64,000 nucleotides of DNA from assembly GCF_002261225.1 (NCBI RefSeq), contig NZ_NEVM01000005.1, positions 2,480,001 through 2,544,000 of the forward strand, in the 5' to 3' direction. A model generated the notes under the pieces. The model was not told where the DNA came from and made no database searches. It worked only from the letters and a program-made list of their open reading frames with translations. The position numbers and the translations under genes were made by a program. This document shows positions 25,211 to 34,469 of this stretch, piece by piece; position 1 is the first letter of the stretch, and the number at the start of each line of letters is the position of its first letter. Origin of the DNA: Bordetella genomosp. 10 (lineage in GTDB: Bacteria; Pseudomonadota; Gammaproteobacteria; Burkholderiales; Burkholderiaceae_B).

Positions 25211-28150
25211 ATGCAGACTTCGATCGCCTCTGTGACCCGGCCCTCCACCGCCGTGCCGCCCTCTGAAACCGAAAACGCCGCCGCCAATGCGCAATGGGCC
25301 GGCTATCAGGTCATCCGCCGCAATGGCGCGGTGGTCGGATTCGAACCTGGCAAGATCGCCATCGCGCTGACCAAGGCCTTCCTGGCCGTCAACGGCGGCC
25401 AGGGCGCCGCCTCGGCGCGCGTGCGCCAGATCGTCGAGACGCTGACCAGCCAGGTCGTGCACGCGCTGGTGCGCAGCCGCCCCAACGGCGGCACCTTCCA
25501 TATCGAGGACATCCAGGACCACGCCGAACTGGCGCTGATGCGCTCGGGCGAGCATGACGTCGCCCGCGCCTACGTCCTCTACCGCGAAAAGCGCGCCCAG
25601 GAGCGCGCCGCCGCCGATCAGAAAACCAAGACCGCCGAAACCGCCGTCCCGGAAACCACGCTGAACGTGACCGAGAACGGCGTCAAGCGCCCGCTCGACC
25701 TGGTCGCCCTGCGCGCCACCATCGACGCGGCCGGCGAAGGCCTGACCGACTACATCGACGCCGGCTCCATCCTGAAGGAAACGGTCAAGAACCTGTACGA
25801 CGGCATCCCGGTCGACGAGGTCTACAAGTCCGCCATCCTGTCGGCGCGCGCGCTGGTCGAGAAGGACCCGGCCTACAGCCAGGTCACCGCCCGCCTGCTG
25901 CTGCACACGATCCGCAAGGAAGTGCTGGGCGAGGAAGCGTCGCAGGACAGCATGGCCGTCCGCTACGCCGAATACTTCCCCGCCTTCATCGCGCGCGGCA
26001 TCGAAGGCCAGTTGCTCGATCCCAAGCTGGCGCAATTCGACCTGCCGCGCCTGGGCAAGGCCTTGAACGCCAAGCGCGACCTGCAGTTCAGCTACCTGGG
26101 CCTGCAGACGCTGTACGACCGCTACTTCCTGCACATCCGCGGCCGCCGCATCGAGCTGCCGCAGGTCTTCTTCATGCGCGTCGCCATGGGCCTGGCGCTG
26201 GGCGAGACCAAGCCGGGCGTGGACCGCGAAGCCCGCGCCATCGAGTTCTACGAGATCCTGTCGTCGTTCGACTTCATGAGCTCCACGCCGACGCTGTTCA
26301 ACTCGGGCACCCTGCACTCGCAACTGTCGTCGTGCTACCTGACCACGGTCTCCGACGACCTGGAAGGCATCTACGACGCCATCAAGGAAAACGCGCTGCT
26401 GGCCAAGTACGCCGGCGGCCTGGGCAACGACTGGACCCCGGTGCGCGCGCTGCGCAGCCACATCAAGGGCACCAACGGCGAAAGCCAGGGCGTCGTGCCC
26501 TTCCTGAAGGTGGTCAACGACACCGCCGTGGCGGTAAACCAGGGCGGCAAGCGCAAGGGCGCGGTCTGCACCTACCTGGAAACGTGGCACCTGGACATCG
26601 AAGAATTCCTGGAACTGCGCAAGAACACCGGCGACGAACGCCGCCGCACGCACGACATGAACACGGCGAACTGGATTCCCGACCTGTTCATGAAGCGCGT
26701 CATCGAAAACGGCGAGTGGACGCTGTTCTCGCCGTCCGATTGCCCGGACCTGCACGACAAGTACGGCCAGGAATTCGAGAAGGCCTACCTCGGCTACGAA
26801 GCCCGCGCGGCCAGCGGCGACCTGAAGCTGTTCAAGAAGATGCCGGCGCTCACGCTGTGGCGCAAGATGCTGTCGATGCTGTTCGAAACCGGCCATCCGT
26901 GGATCACGTTCAAGGATCCTTGCAACATCCGCTCGCCGCAGCAGCACGTCGGCGTGGTGCACAGCTCCAACCTCTGCACCGAGATCACGCTGAACACCAA
27001 CGAGTCGGAAATCGCCGTCTGCAACCTGGGTTCGGTGAACCTGGTCGCGCACATGAAGCCGGCGGCCAAGGGCGGCTACGAGCTGGATCTGGAAAAGCTC
27101 GAGCGCACCATCGGCATCGCCATGCGCATGCTGGACAACGTCATCGACATCAACTACTACGCGGTGAAGAAGGCGAAGGACTCCAACGAGCGCCATCGCC
27201 CGGTCGGCCTGGGCATCATGGGCTTCCAGGATTGCCTGCACATGATGCGCGTGCCGTACGCGTCGCAGGATGCGGTCGAGTTCGCCGACCGTTCGATGGA
27301 AGCGGTGTGCTATTACGCCTACTCGGCGTCGAGCGCGCTGGCGCAGGAACGCGGCCGCTATCAAACGTATGAAGGCTCGCTGTGGGACCGCGGCATCCTG
27401 CCGCAAGACACGCTCGCGCTGCTGCGCGAAGCGCGCGGCGGCTATGTCGATGTCGATGCGTCGAGCGCGCTCGATTGGGATGCGTTGCGCGCGCGCATCA
27501 AAGAACACGGCATGCGCAACTCCAATTGCGTGGCAATCGCCCCAACGGCGACGATTTCCAATATTATTGGCGTATCCGCCTGCATCGAACCGACTTACCA
27601 GAATCTATACGTTAAATCGAATCTGTCCGGCGAGTTCACGGTCGTCAACGATTACCTGGTACGCGACTTGAAGAAACTCGGTCTCTGGGACGAAGTGATG
27701 GTCGCCGACCTCAAGTATTTCGACGGCAGCCTGTCCCGCATCGATCGCGTGCCCGCCGAACTCCGCAAGGTCTACGCCACCGCGTTCGAAGTCGAACCTA
27801 GCTGGCTGGTCGAAGCGGCGTCGCGCCGGCAGAAATGGATCGACCAATCGCAATCTCTCAATATTTACATGGCTGGCGCATCGGGCAAGAAACTCGACGA
27901 CACCTACAAGCTTGCATGGCAGCGTGGTCTGAAGACGACGTACTACCTGCGCACGCTGGGCGCCACCAGTGCGGAAAAATCCACGGGCCGGGGCGGCGAA
28001 CTGAACGCCGTTTCCAATGGCAATCCGGCTGCTGCCTCCAGCACGGCAGCGGCTCCGGCACAGAACTTGCCGGAACCCGAAGTCGTCGGGGCGGTTTGCA
28101 CCATGCGACCGGGCGATCCCGGTTTCGAAGAGTGCGAAGCCTGCCAGTAA
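25211..28150 (+). CDS. nrdA: Class Ia ribonucleoside-diphosphate reductase, alpha subunit
   Basis: Catalytic subunit that reduces NDPs to dNDPs, 979 aa. An N-terminal ATP-cone (YQVIRRNGAVVGFEPGKI) is followed by a second cone-like segment, as in other long NrdA proteins, giving dATP feedback inhibition. Active-site cysteines are in LSSCYLTT, NLCTEITLN and VCNLGS, and the C-terminal redox pair is in EECEACQ. The ATG follows AGGAGCTTCC. About 27350-27930 uses codons unlike the rest of the gene (AAT, CAA, AAA, GAT, GCG, ATT), suggesting recombination. nrdB follows after 21 bp. Control by NrdR is shown by the two upstream boxes. Confidence 0.97.
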   Translation: MQTSIASVTRPSTAVPPSETENAAANAQWAGYQVIRRNGAVVGFEPGKIAIALTKAFLAVNGGQGAASARVRQIVETLTSQVVHALVRSRPNGGTFHIEDIQDHAELALMRSGEHDVARAYVLYREKRAQERAAADQKTKTAETAVPETTLNVTENGVKRPLDLVALRATIDAAGEGLTDYIDAGSILKETVKNLYDGIPVDEVYKSAILSARALVEKDPAYSQVTARLLLHTIRKEVLGEEASQDSMAVRYAEYFPAFIARGIEGQLLDPKLAQFDLPRLGKALNAKRDLQFSYLGLQTLYDRYFLHIRGRRIELPQVFFMRVAMGLALGETKPGVDREARAIEFYEILSSFDFMSSTPTLFNSGTLHSQLSSCYLTTVSDDLEGIYDAIKENALLAKYAGGLGNDWTPVRALRSHIKGTNGESQGVVPFLKVVNDTAVAVNQGGKRKGAVCTYLETWHLDIEEFLELRKNTGDERRRTHDMNTANWIPDLFMKRVIENGEWTLFSPSDCPDLHDKYGQEFEKAYLGYEARAASGDLKLFKKMPALTLWRKMLSMLFETGHPWITFKDPCNIRSPQQHVGVVHSSNLCTEITLNTNESEIAVCNLGSVNLVAHMKPAAKGGYELDLEKLERTIGIAMRMLDNVIDINYYAVKKAKDSNERHRPVGLGIMGFQDCLHMMRVPYASQDAVEFADRSMEAVCYYAYSASSALAQERGRYQTYEGSLWDRGILPQDTLALLREARGGYVDVDASSALDWDALRARIKEHGMRNSNCVAIAPTATISNIIGVSACIEPTYQNLYVKSNLSGEFTVVNDYLVRDLKKLGLWDEVMVADLKYFDGSLSRIDRVPAELRKVYATAFEVEPSWLVEAASRRQKWIDQSQSLNIYMAGASGKKLDDTYKLAWQRGLKTTYYLRTLGATSAEKSTGRGGELNAVSNGNPAAASSTAAAPAQNLPEPEVVGAVCTMRPGDPGFEECEACQ

Positions 28151-28171
28151 TTGCCCCCGGAGAATTCAAGC

Positions 28172-29347
28172 ATGATTAATTGGGAAGACGACAACGTCGC
28201 GCTGCAACCGGCGCAAAACTCCAACCCGGCAGCCGGACTGCCGGCCCGTCCGTCGACCGGCGCGTTCGGCGAATCCGCCCTGCCCGCGGCCCAGGCGCAA
28301 GCCGCCGCGCCCGCCGGCGAAGGCGCGGCGCATCGCGTCAAGGTCGCCGACAAGCGCATCATCAATGGCGAGACGGACGTCAATCAACTGGTGCCGTTCA
28401 AGTACAAATGGGCGTGGGAAAAATACCTCGCCACTTGCGCCAACCACTGGATGCCGCAAGAAATCAATATGTCGCGCGACATCGCGCTGTGGAAGAACCC
28501 CAACGGGCTGACCGAGGACGAGCGCCGCATCATCAAGCGCAACCTGGGTTTCTTCGTCACGGCCGATTCGCTGGCGGCGAACAACATCGTGCTGGGCACC
28601 TACCGCCACATCACGGCACCCGAATGCCGCCAGTTCCTGCTGCGCCAGGCATTCGAGGAAGCCATCCACACGCACGCCTATCAGTACATCGTCGAAAGCC
28701 TGGACCTGGACGAGGCGGAGATCTTCAACGCCTACAACGAAGTGCCGTCCATCCGCGCCAAGGACGAATTCCTCATTCCGTTCATCGAAGCCATCGCCGA
28801 TCCGAACTTCAAGACCGGCACGCCCGAGGCCGACCAGACGCTGCTGAAGTCGCTGATCGTGTTCGCGTGCCTGATGGAAGGCCTGTTCTTTTACGTGGGC
28901 TTCACGCAGATCCTTGCGCTGGGCCGCCAGAACAAGATGACCGGCGCCGCCGAACAGTACATGTACATCCTGCGCGATGAATCCATGCACTGCAACTTCG
29001 GCATCGATCTGATCAACACCGTCAAACTCGAGAATCCGCATCTGTGGACGCCTGAATTCCGTGAAGAAATTCGCGGACTCTTCCTCAAAGCGGTCGAACT
29101 CGAATATGCTTACGCCGAAGATACGATGCCGCGCGGCGTGCTGGGCCTGAATGCACCGATGTTCAAGTCCTATCTGCGCTTCATCGCGAATCGCCGGTGC
29201 CAGCAGATCGGTATCGAAGCGCTGTTCCCGCAGGAAGAGAATCCCTTCCCGTGGATGGCGGAAATGATCGATCTGAAGAAAGAACGAAACTTTTTCGAAA
29301 CCCGAGTAATCGAATACCAAACCGGAGGCACGCTGAACTGGGAATGA
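28172..29347 (+). CDS. nrdB: Class Ia ribonucleotide reductase, beta subunit
   Basis: Di-iron/tyrosyl-radical subunit, 391 aa, which generates the radical used by NrdA. It has an N-terminal extension rich in A, P and G (residues about 10-55) before the conserved core. Metal-ligand motifs include [21 protein letters not shown] and [10 protein letters not shown]. The C-terminal tail ends with QTGGTLNWE, the peptide type that docks on NrdA. It is the second gene of the nrdAB operon. The last ~320 bases use AT-richer codons than the first half, as in the 3' part of nrdA. Confidence 0.97.
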   Translation: MINWEDDNVALQPAQNSNPAAGLPARPSTGAFGESALPAAQAQAAAPAGEGAAHRVKVADKRIINGETDVNQLVPFKYKWAWEKYLATCANHWMPQEINMSRDIALWKNPNGLTEDERRIIKRNLGFFVTADSLAANNIVLGTYRHITAPECRQFLLRQAFEEAIHTHAYQYIVESLDLDEAEIFNAYNEVPSIRAKDEFLIPFIEAIADPNFKTGTPEADQTLLKSLIVFACLMEGLFFYVGFTQILALGRQNKMTGAAEQYMYILRDESMHCNFGIDLINTVKLENPHLWTPEFREEIRGLFLKAVELEYAYAEDTMPRGVLGLNAPMFKSYLRFIANRRCQQIGIEALFPQEENPFPWMAEMIDLKKERNFFETRVIEYQTGGTLNWE

Positions 29348-29615
29348 TCCCGGTCAGGGTGTTCGAAGGCTGATAAGACTAGCGGTAGGCGGTGCACGGC
29401 GCACCGCCCACCCGCGCCATTTGAAATGGCTCGCGCCCGATTGCGCGGGGGCCATATCAAATGGTTGTGCCGTATTCATTAGCGCACATCGCAGTAGCTG
29501 CCGCCCGTCCGGGGCAGCGGTATGCGCCGATGAATAGCCCGGGCAGCGACCCGCCATGTGGCGGGCCGGTGCACGGGTTTAAGTTCTGGGACCCCTGAAC
29601 CTAAGGAGCAAAACC
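29348..29615. other. Structured gap between nrdB and the histone-like gene
   Basis: No gene is seen. Three hairpins are visible: GGCGGTGC with GCACCGCC at 29388-29408; a long imperfect one at 29417-29464 whose outer arms are CCATTTGA and TCAAATGG; and CCCGCCA-TG-TGGCGGG at 29550-29565. None has a T run on the plus strand. They could attenuate read-through from nrdB, protect mRNA ends, or belong to a small RNA. Confidence 0.5.
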
Positions 29616-30149
29616 ATGGCAACTGCCAAGAAAGCCGCCAAGAAGGCGGTGAAGAAAGCCCCGGCCAAGAAGGCCGCGGCCAAGAAAGCCCCGGCCAAAA
29701 AAGCCGCGGTGAAGAAGGTTGCGGCAAAGAAGGTCGCCGTCAAGAAAGTCGCGGCCAAGAAGGCTGTGAAGAAGGCCGTGAAGAAGGTTGCGGTCAAGAA
29801 GGTTGCCGCCAAGAAGGCGCCGGCCAAGAAAGCCGCGGTCAAGAAAGTCGCTGCCAAGAAGGCCCCGGCCAAGAAAGCCGTAGCCAAGAAGGCCGTTGCG
29901 AAGAAGGCTGTCGCCAAGAAAGCCGTCGCCAAGAAGGCGACTGCCAAAAAGGCGGTCAAGAAGGCCGTAGCCAAGAAGGCCCCCGCGAAAAAGGCTGCTG
30001 CGAAGAAGCCCGCCGCGAAGAAGGCCCCTGCCAAGAAGGCTGCCGCCAAGAAGCCGGCTGCTGCCCCCTCGGCCGCTGCTGCCCCTGCTGCGAAGACGGC
30101 GTTGAATCCCGCCGCCTCGTGGCCCTTCCCGACCGGCGGCCGTCCGTAA
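29616..30149 (+). CDS. Histone H1-like DNA-binding protein (BpH1 type)
   Basis: A 177-aa, extremely basic protein made almost wholly of K and A in AKKA/VKK repeats with some P, resembling the C-terminal tail of eukaryotic H1 and Bordetella BpH1. Residues about 5-145 are repetitive. The last ~30 (A/P-rich, ending WPFPTGGRP) are not. It is expected to bind and condense DNA without sequence specificity. The DNA repeats (AAGAAGGC/AAGAAAGC modules) are prone to slippage, and length variation between strains is known for this protein. A ribosome site AAGGAG lies upstream, and a strong terminator follows. Confidence 0.93.
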   Translation: MATAKKAAKKAVKKAPAKKAAAKKAPAKKAAVKKVAAKKVAVKKVAAKKAVKKAVKKVAVKKVAAKKAPAKKAAVKKVAAKKAPAKKAVAKKAVAKKAVAKKAVAKKATAKKAVKKAVAKKAPAKKAAAKKPAAKKAPAKKAAAKKPAAAPSAAAAPAAKTALNPAASWPFPTGGRP

Positions 30150-30196
30150 GGACCGACTGCCAGTCTAAGCAGCACCAGCAGTACCAGCAGTATCTG

Positions 30197-30228
30197 AAGC
30201 CACCTGGCCCAAAGCCAGGTGGCTTTTT
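30197..30228 (+). terminator. Intrinsic terminator of the histone-like gene
   Basis: The 12-bp arms AAGCCACCTGGC and GCCAGGTGGCTT enclose a CCAAA loop and are followed by TTT, about 50 bp past the stop codon. Confidence 0.9.
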
Positions 30229-30373
30229 CAATGGCGCGGGCGCGCGGGCGCTCTCATCCGCCCTTCCCTCACATCCCCTGGCGATCTTTCACGGGCCGAT
30301 TCAAGGCTTGGTCTTGCTATCGTGCGAGAATGCGTGTTGCCGTAAAACCCTAACTTTGCGATCAAGGCGGCCC

Positions 30374-30934
30374 ATGTTCGGCGATATCTCCAGTTTCCTA
30401 CTCGACACCGTCTTCACCCTGTTCGGGGCCGCGCTGATCGCGCGGGCCTGGCTGCACGCCGTGCGCATGCATCCATTCAACCCCGTGGCGCGGGTGATCT
30501 ACCAGGCCACCAACTGGCTGGTGATGCCGCTGCGCAAGCTGCTGCCCGCGCGCGGCATGGTGGATGGCGCCAGCCTGCTGGCCGCCTGGCTGACCGCCCT
30601 GGTCTATCTGCTGCTCACGTGGCTGCTGGTGCTGGGCCTGGTGATGCCGCTGTCGGCCCTGGCCCCCGCCGTGCTGGTGTCCTTCCTGACGGTAGTGCGC
30701 TGGGCCTTCAACCTGCTGGTGTGGGTCACGCTGGCCCAGGCCATCCTGTCCTGGGTCAATCCCCTGGCGCCCATCATGCCGCTGCTGCAGACGCTCACCG
30801 ATCCGCTGCTGGAGCCGATCCGCCGCGTCTTGCCGCGTGGCGGGATCGATTTCTCGCCCCTGGTCCTGGTGGTGCTGGGCCAGTGCGCGGTCATGGTCAT
30901 CACGCGCATCAGCTACGCCATCTTCGCGCTTTGA
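30374..30934 (+). CDS. YggT family membrane protein
   Basis: A 186-aa inner-membrane protein with two YggT repeats. Each has a membrane span followed by an NP and amphipathic segment: FNPVARVIYQATNWLVMPLRK and VNPLAPIMPLLQTLTDPLLE. The family has been linked to osmotic tolerance and cell envelope or division functions, but the biochemical role is unknown. It stands alone between two terminators. Confidence 0.92.
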   Translation: MFGDISSFLLDTVFTLFGAALIARAWLHAVRMHPFNPVARVIYQATNWLVMPLRKLLPARGMVDGASLLAAWLTALVYLLLTWLLVLGLVMPLSALAPAVLVSFLTVVRWAFNLLVWVTLAQAILSWVNPLAPIMPLLQTLTDPLLEPIRRVLPRGGIDFSPLVLVVLGQCAVMVITRISYAIFAL

Positions 30935-30979
30935 ACGCCGGCCGGCGATCGCGCCGGCATGGATGGAAATGGAAATGGG

Positions 30980-31017
30980 AAAGGCCTGGATCCGGTGTAA
31001 ACCGGATCCAGGCCTTT
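30980..31017. terminator. Bidirectional terminator between yggT and the glycine-zipper lipoprotein
   Basis: A 17-bp perfect hairpin: AAAGGCCTGGATCCGGT and its complement, with a GTAA loop, between convergent genes. A/T runs at the stem base let it act on both strands. Confidence 0.88.
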
Positions 31018-31109
31018 GTCTTTCATCGGCCGCCCTGACGGCGGCCAGGGATCGCGACGGCGGGAACCGCCCTTTATCGGGCCGGCTCCCCTGCCGCCCT
31101 GCCCGCCGC

Positions 31110-31619
31110 TTATTGCAGCGGAACGATGCGGGTCGGACCGTTGCCGCTGATCACCTGGACGCGCTGGCCCACGCTGACCGGCACGTCGGCGGCCTGAGCC
31201 ACCACGCGGGTTTCGCCGTTGTCCAGGCGCACCGTGATTTCCAGGCCGGAGGTGGTGCCCACGCGGTTCTCGATGGCATTGCCCGCCAGCGCGCCCAGGA
31301 TCACGCCGCCGACCGTGGCGATGGCGCGGCCGCTGCCGCCGCCGACGGCGTTGCCCGCCACGCCGCCCAAGGCGCCGCCGGCCACCAGGCCGGCGCCCGA
31401 GGAGCGGTCGTTCTCGATGGTGATGGGACGCACGCCGGTCACCGTGCCGGTGCGCACGATCTGCTCACGCTGCGCCTGGTCGTAGCTGTACACGCCGCTG
31501 GACGCATTGGGATTGGCACAACCGGCCAGCAAGGCGACGGAAGTGGCGACCGCGCCCGCCGCCAGCCAGCGCACGGCTCGCGCACGGATCGGGGTGAAGG
31601 ATGCTTTGTTTTGAGTCAT
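31110..31619 (-). CDS. Glycine-zipper outer-membrane lipoprotein (SlyB/Pcp-like)
   Basis: A 169-aa lipoprotein from the ATG at 31619. The lipobox is SVALLAGC, with the lipidated cysteine at residue 34. A glycine-zipper 2TM domain (about residues 73-115, GAGLVAGGALGGVAGNAVGG and following) precedes a small beta domain (LEITVRLDNGETRVV) ending VISGNGPTRIVPLQ. Proteins of this type insert in the outer membrane and help envelope integrity under cation or detergent stress. It is monocistronic. Role inferred from family. Confidence 0.9.
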   Translation of the reverse strand: MTQNKASFTPIRARAVRWLAAGAVATSVALLAGCANPNASSGVYSYDQAQREQIVRTGTVTGVRPITIENDRSSGAGLVAGGALGGVAGNAVGGGSGRAIATVGGVILGALAGNAIENRVGTTSGLEITVRLDNGETRVVAQAADVPVSVGQRVQVISGNGPTRIVPLQ

Positions 31620-31796
31620 GGTTTGCGAGCTCCTGAAACGGGGTTGCTGCGACACAGATAATACGCCTCCGGCTAGGGTAAACGAGCAGTAAACGACGCC
31701 CGAGAAATAGCCTGCAACGATTTCTTTACCTTAGTGCATAGGCCAAGTCGAAAGTTTCCGCCGTGTTGCCGGTGCTTGCACATGGCAGAGCGATCT

Positions 31797-32738
31797 TCAC
31801 ACCGGCAGGCTGATTCCATACGTCTGTAGCAAGGATTTACTGATCTCCTCGCGCGACGGGCGATGGTTCTGCGGACCGCGGGAGGCGATCTTGATGGCCC
31901 CCATCACGTTGCCCAGGCGGCAGCAGTCCAGCCAGCTCCAGCCCAGGCTCAGGCCATACAGCACGCCGGCGCGATGCGCGTCGCCGCAACCGGTGGGATC
32001 GACCACCTGCGTCGCCGCGATCGGCGCGATATGCTGTTCGCCCTCTTTCGTCCACAGACTGGCCCCCTCGCCGCCGCGCGTGACGATGGCGGCTTGCAAG
32101 CCCCGTGCCAGCTCGGCGATGCTGCTGCCCGTGCGCTGCTCCACCACGCCCGCTTCGTAGTCGTTGACCGTCAGCACCTGCGCCCATTGCAGCATGCGGC
32201 GCAGGTCGGCGCCGTCGAACAGGGGCATGGCCTGGCCCAGGTCGAAGATGAAGGGAATGCCGGCCGCGTGCAGGCGTTCGGCGTGCGCGAACATGCCTTC
32301 CTTGGCGTCGGGCGCGACGATGGCCCAGGCCGCCTTGGCGCCGCTGACGTCGTTCTGCGCGGAAAAGCTCATGGCGCCCGGGTGGAAGGCGGCGATCTGG
32401 TTGTCGTCCAGGTCGGTGGTGATGAAGCATTGCGCGGTCAAGGTCTGGGGAATCACCTTGACGCGGCTGGCGTCGATCTCCAGGGCGCGCAGCCGTTCCA
32501 GGTAATCGCCGGCGTCCTCGCCCACCGTGGCGACCGGGACCGGATTGCCGCCCAGCAGCTTGAGGTTGTAGGCGATGTTGCCGGCGCAGCCGCCGTATTC
32601 CTTGCGCATGGACGGCGTCAGGAAGGAGACGCTGAGGGACTGGACGCGCTCAGGCAGGATGTGCTCTTTGAAGTGGCCTTCGAAGACCGCAATGGTGTCG
32701 AACGCCATCGAACCGCAAACCAGCACAGGTGATGCCAT
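31797..32738 (-). CDS. PfkB family carbohydrate/nucleoside kinase
   Basis: A 313-aa ribokinase-fold enzyme, often annotated adenosine kinase or sugar kinase. It begins LVCGSMAFDTIAVFEGHFK, has the N-terminal KEYGGCAGNIAYNLKLLGG substrate region, and the C-terminal catalytic motif VVDPTGCGDAHRAG with the base aspartate. A cysteine replaces the alanine of the common DTTGAGD. It follows the DUF3426 gene by 26 bp and closes the leftward run from aroQ. Adenosine or a ribosyl substrate is the likeliest guess; sequence alone does not settle it. Confidence 0.82.
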   Translation of the reverse strand: MASPVLVCGSMAFDTIAVFEGHFKEHILPERVQSLSVSFLTPSMRKEYGGCAGNIAYNLKLLGGNPVPVATVGEDAGDYLERLRALEIDASRVKVIPQTLTAQCFITTDLDDNQIAAFHPGAMSFSAQNDVSGAKAAWAIVAPDAKEGMFAHAERLHAAGIPFIFDLGQAMPLFDGADLRRMLQWAQVLTVNDYEAGVVEQRTGSSIAELARGLQAAIVTRGGEGASLWTKEGEQHIAPIAATQVVDPTGCGDAHRAGVLYGLSLGWSWLDCCRLGNVMGAIKIASRGPQNHRPSREEISKSLLQTYGISLPV

Positions 32739-32764
32739 GGTGAATCCTCTATTCGGGGGGAAGA

Positions 32765-34444
32765 TCAGGGAAAGAATTTGTCGAGCTGATAGCCGTTGAC
32801 CTGCGCGCCGGCGATCCGCAGGGGCACGCTCAGGGTCTGTTCGCCGCCGGCCGGAAAGGCCGAGCTCGCGTCGGTGGGCAGGTAATCGTCGGGACGCAGG
32901 ATCTTGCGCACCACCACGGTATCGGAGAGATCGGTCAGCTCCAGCACCAGCGCCGGCCAGGGCTGCGGCTTGTCGTAGCGGTTGCGCAGGGTCACGTTGA
33001 GCACCAGCCGGGTGATGCCGTCGTCGGTGGCGGCCGCGCCGGCGGGCGGCTGCAATGACGACGCGGTGATGGAGATGCGCTCCAGCCGGCGCGGATAGCC
33101 GACCTCGCAGCCCAGCGCGCCGCAGGCGGCCTGCAAGGCCGGGCGCAGCGCGGGCACGGCGCTGGCCACCGCGGACCGGTAGACGTAGAGCCACTGCAGG
33201 CCCAGCACGCACAGGGCCAGCAGGCAGCCGAGCGCCCACAGGCGGCGGACCAGGGCGGCGCGGCGCAGTCGGGTCTCGTCCATGAAAACCGGCGGCGCCA
33301 TGCCGGCGTCGACGTCGTCGTCGTAGCGGGTGCGCGCTTCGCCCCTGACCGGGGTATAGGCGCCGTCGTCGGCGTCATCGTCGCCGATGCGGGGATCGTG
33401 CGGCGGGTAGATATATACGCCGCCGTCGCGGCGGATATCCGGTTCGTCGCGGGCGGGCCGTTCTTCCCGTTCGTCCCGCTCGTTTCGTCCGGCCCGCCGG
33501 TCCCACGACTGCGCCGCCTCCCCGGCGTCCGCCTCGTCCCGGTTGTCCGATTCGAGACGGCGGTCCTCCTCGTCGATCTCGTGGCCGTGCAGGTCGTCGT
33601 CGTATCGCTCGTCGGCCGGATCGACATAGACCGGCCGTTGGCGGCGGCGGATGACCTGCGGGTCGCCGTGGTCGTCCTTGCCGCCATGAACGATCCCGCG
33701 GTCCTCGGCTTCCTTGTCACCGCCAAGGCCCCTGACGCCATGGACATCCTTGTCATCGCCGAAGTCCCTGGCGACATGGACGTCCTCGTCGTCATCGAAC
33801 GGCTCGTCCTCATCCTCCGGCGCATCGCGGGAAAGGAGCGTCGGCTCCTGGCGCCAGGAGTCCGAGCGGCCGCGCAGCACCGCCGGCGGATCCGCCGGCA
33901 GCACCGGCTCCGTGGCCCACAAATGGGCATCGGAAATATCGTCCCGGACCGGCGGCGGCACGGTGTGAGGAACGGGCGGCGCGGGCCGCTCATCCCACGG
34001 CGGCGCGGAACGATCGGCCGGCGACGCGGGCGCCGGCGCGGAGGCGCCTTCGCTGCGCGAGGACGGCGCGTCCGGCACCCTGGAACTCAGCGTGGGCGCC
34101 GCCGGAGGCGGCGCGACCGGTATCGGGGGCGCGACAGGCGGCGCGGCGGCCGGGCCGGGGGGGCCGAGGGGGCCGTTCGAAACGAAGGGCCCCGCCGCGG
34201 GCGGCGCAGCAGCGGGTGCGGATTCGGGTACAGGAGCGGGCGAGGATGCAGGCGAGGGATCAGACGTGGACGACGGTGTAGGTGCAGGCGCCAGCACGGG
34301 CACGTCCTCGTCGACGATGGCTTCGTAGCCATCGAAGACCCGCGCGCAGACGCCGCAGCGGACCAGCCCGTTACGCACCCGCAGTTGATCCGCGACGACC
34401 TTGAAGGCGGTACCGCAATGGGGGCAGCGTGTGGTCAGGGCCAT
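32765..34444 (-). CDS. Zinc-ribbon / DUF3426 protein with long disordered middle
   Basis: A 559-aa protein. Residues 1-40 form an MJ0042-type zinc ribbon (CPHCGTAF and CGVCARVF). Residues about 50-150 are rich in P, A and S. Residues 170-370 are very rich in D, E and R, with repeated DDD/RDE runs. A membrane span (LWALGCLLALCVLGLQWLYV) follows, then the C-terminal DUF3426 beta domain (about residues 440-559). The zinc ribbon would be cytoplasmic and DUF3426 periplasmic. It lies 25 bp downstream of prmA, a conserved pairing in beta-proteobacteria. Function unknown; the disordered region is unusually long. Confidence 0.85.
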   Translation of the reverse strand: MALTTRCPHCGTAFKVVADQLRVRNGLVRCGVCARVFDGYEAIVDEDVPVLAPAPTPSSTSDPSPASSPAPVPESAPAAAPPAAGPFVSNGPLGPPGPAAAPPVAPPIPVAPPPAAPTLSSRVPDAPSSRSEGASAPAPASPADRSAPPWDERPAPPVPHTVPPPVRDDISDAHLWATEPVLPADPPAVLRGRSDSWRQEPTLLSRDAPEDEDEPFDDDEDVHVARDFGDDKDVHGVRGLGGDKEAEDRGIVHGGKDDHGDPQVIRRRQRPVYVDPADERYDDDLHGHEIDEEDRRLESDNRDEADAGEAAQSWDRRAGRNERDEREERPARDEPDIRRDGGVYIYPPHDPRIGDDDADDGAYTPVRGEARTRYDDDVDAGMAPPVFMDETRLRRAALVRRLWALGCLLALCVLGLQWLYVYRSAVASAVPALRPALQAACGALGCEVGYPRRLERISITASSLQPPAGAAATDDGITRLVLNVTLRNRYDKPQPWPALVLELTDLSDTVVVRKILRPDDYLPTDASSAFPAGGEQTLSVPLRIAGAQVNGYQLDKFFP

Positions 34445-34469
34445 GGCGCGCGATCCACTTCAGCGGGAA

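Noticed and set aside
25340..25362. Sequence resembling a tRNA T-arm (GATTCGAACC)
   Set aside because: It lies inside nrdA and encodes the ATP-cone motif GFEPGK; no acceptor or anticodon stems can be formed around it.
25064..27508. Minus-strand frame of 814 codons over nrdA
   Set aside because: Antisense to an essential conserved gene and with biased composition typical of a shadow frame.
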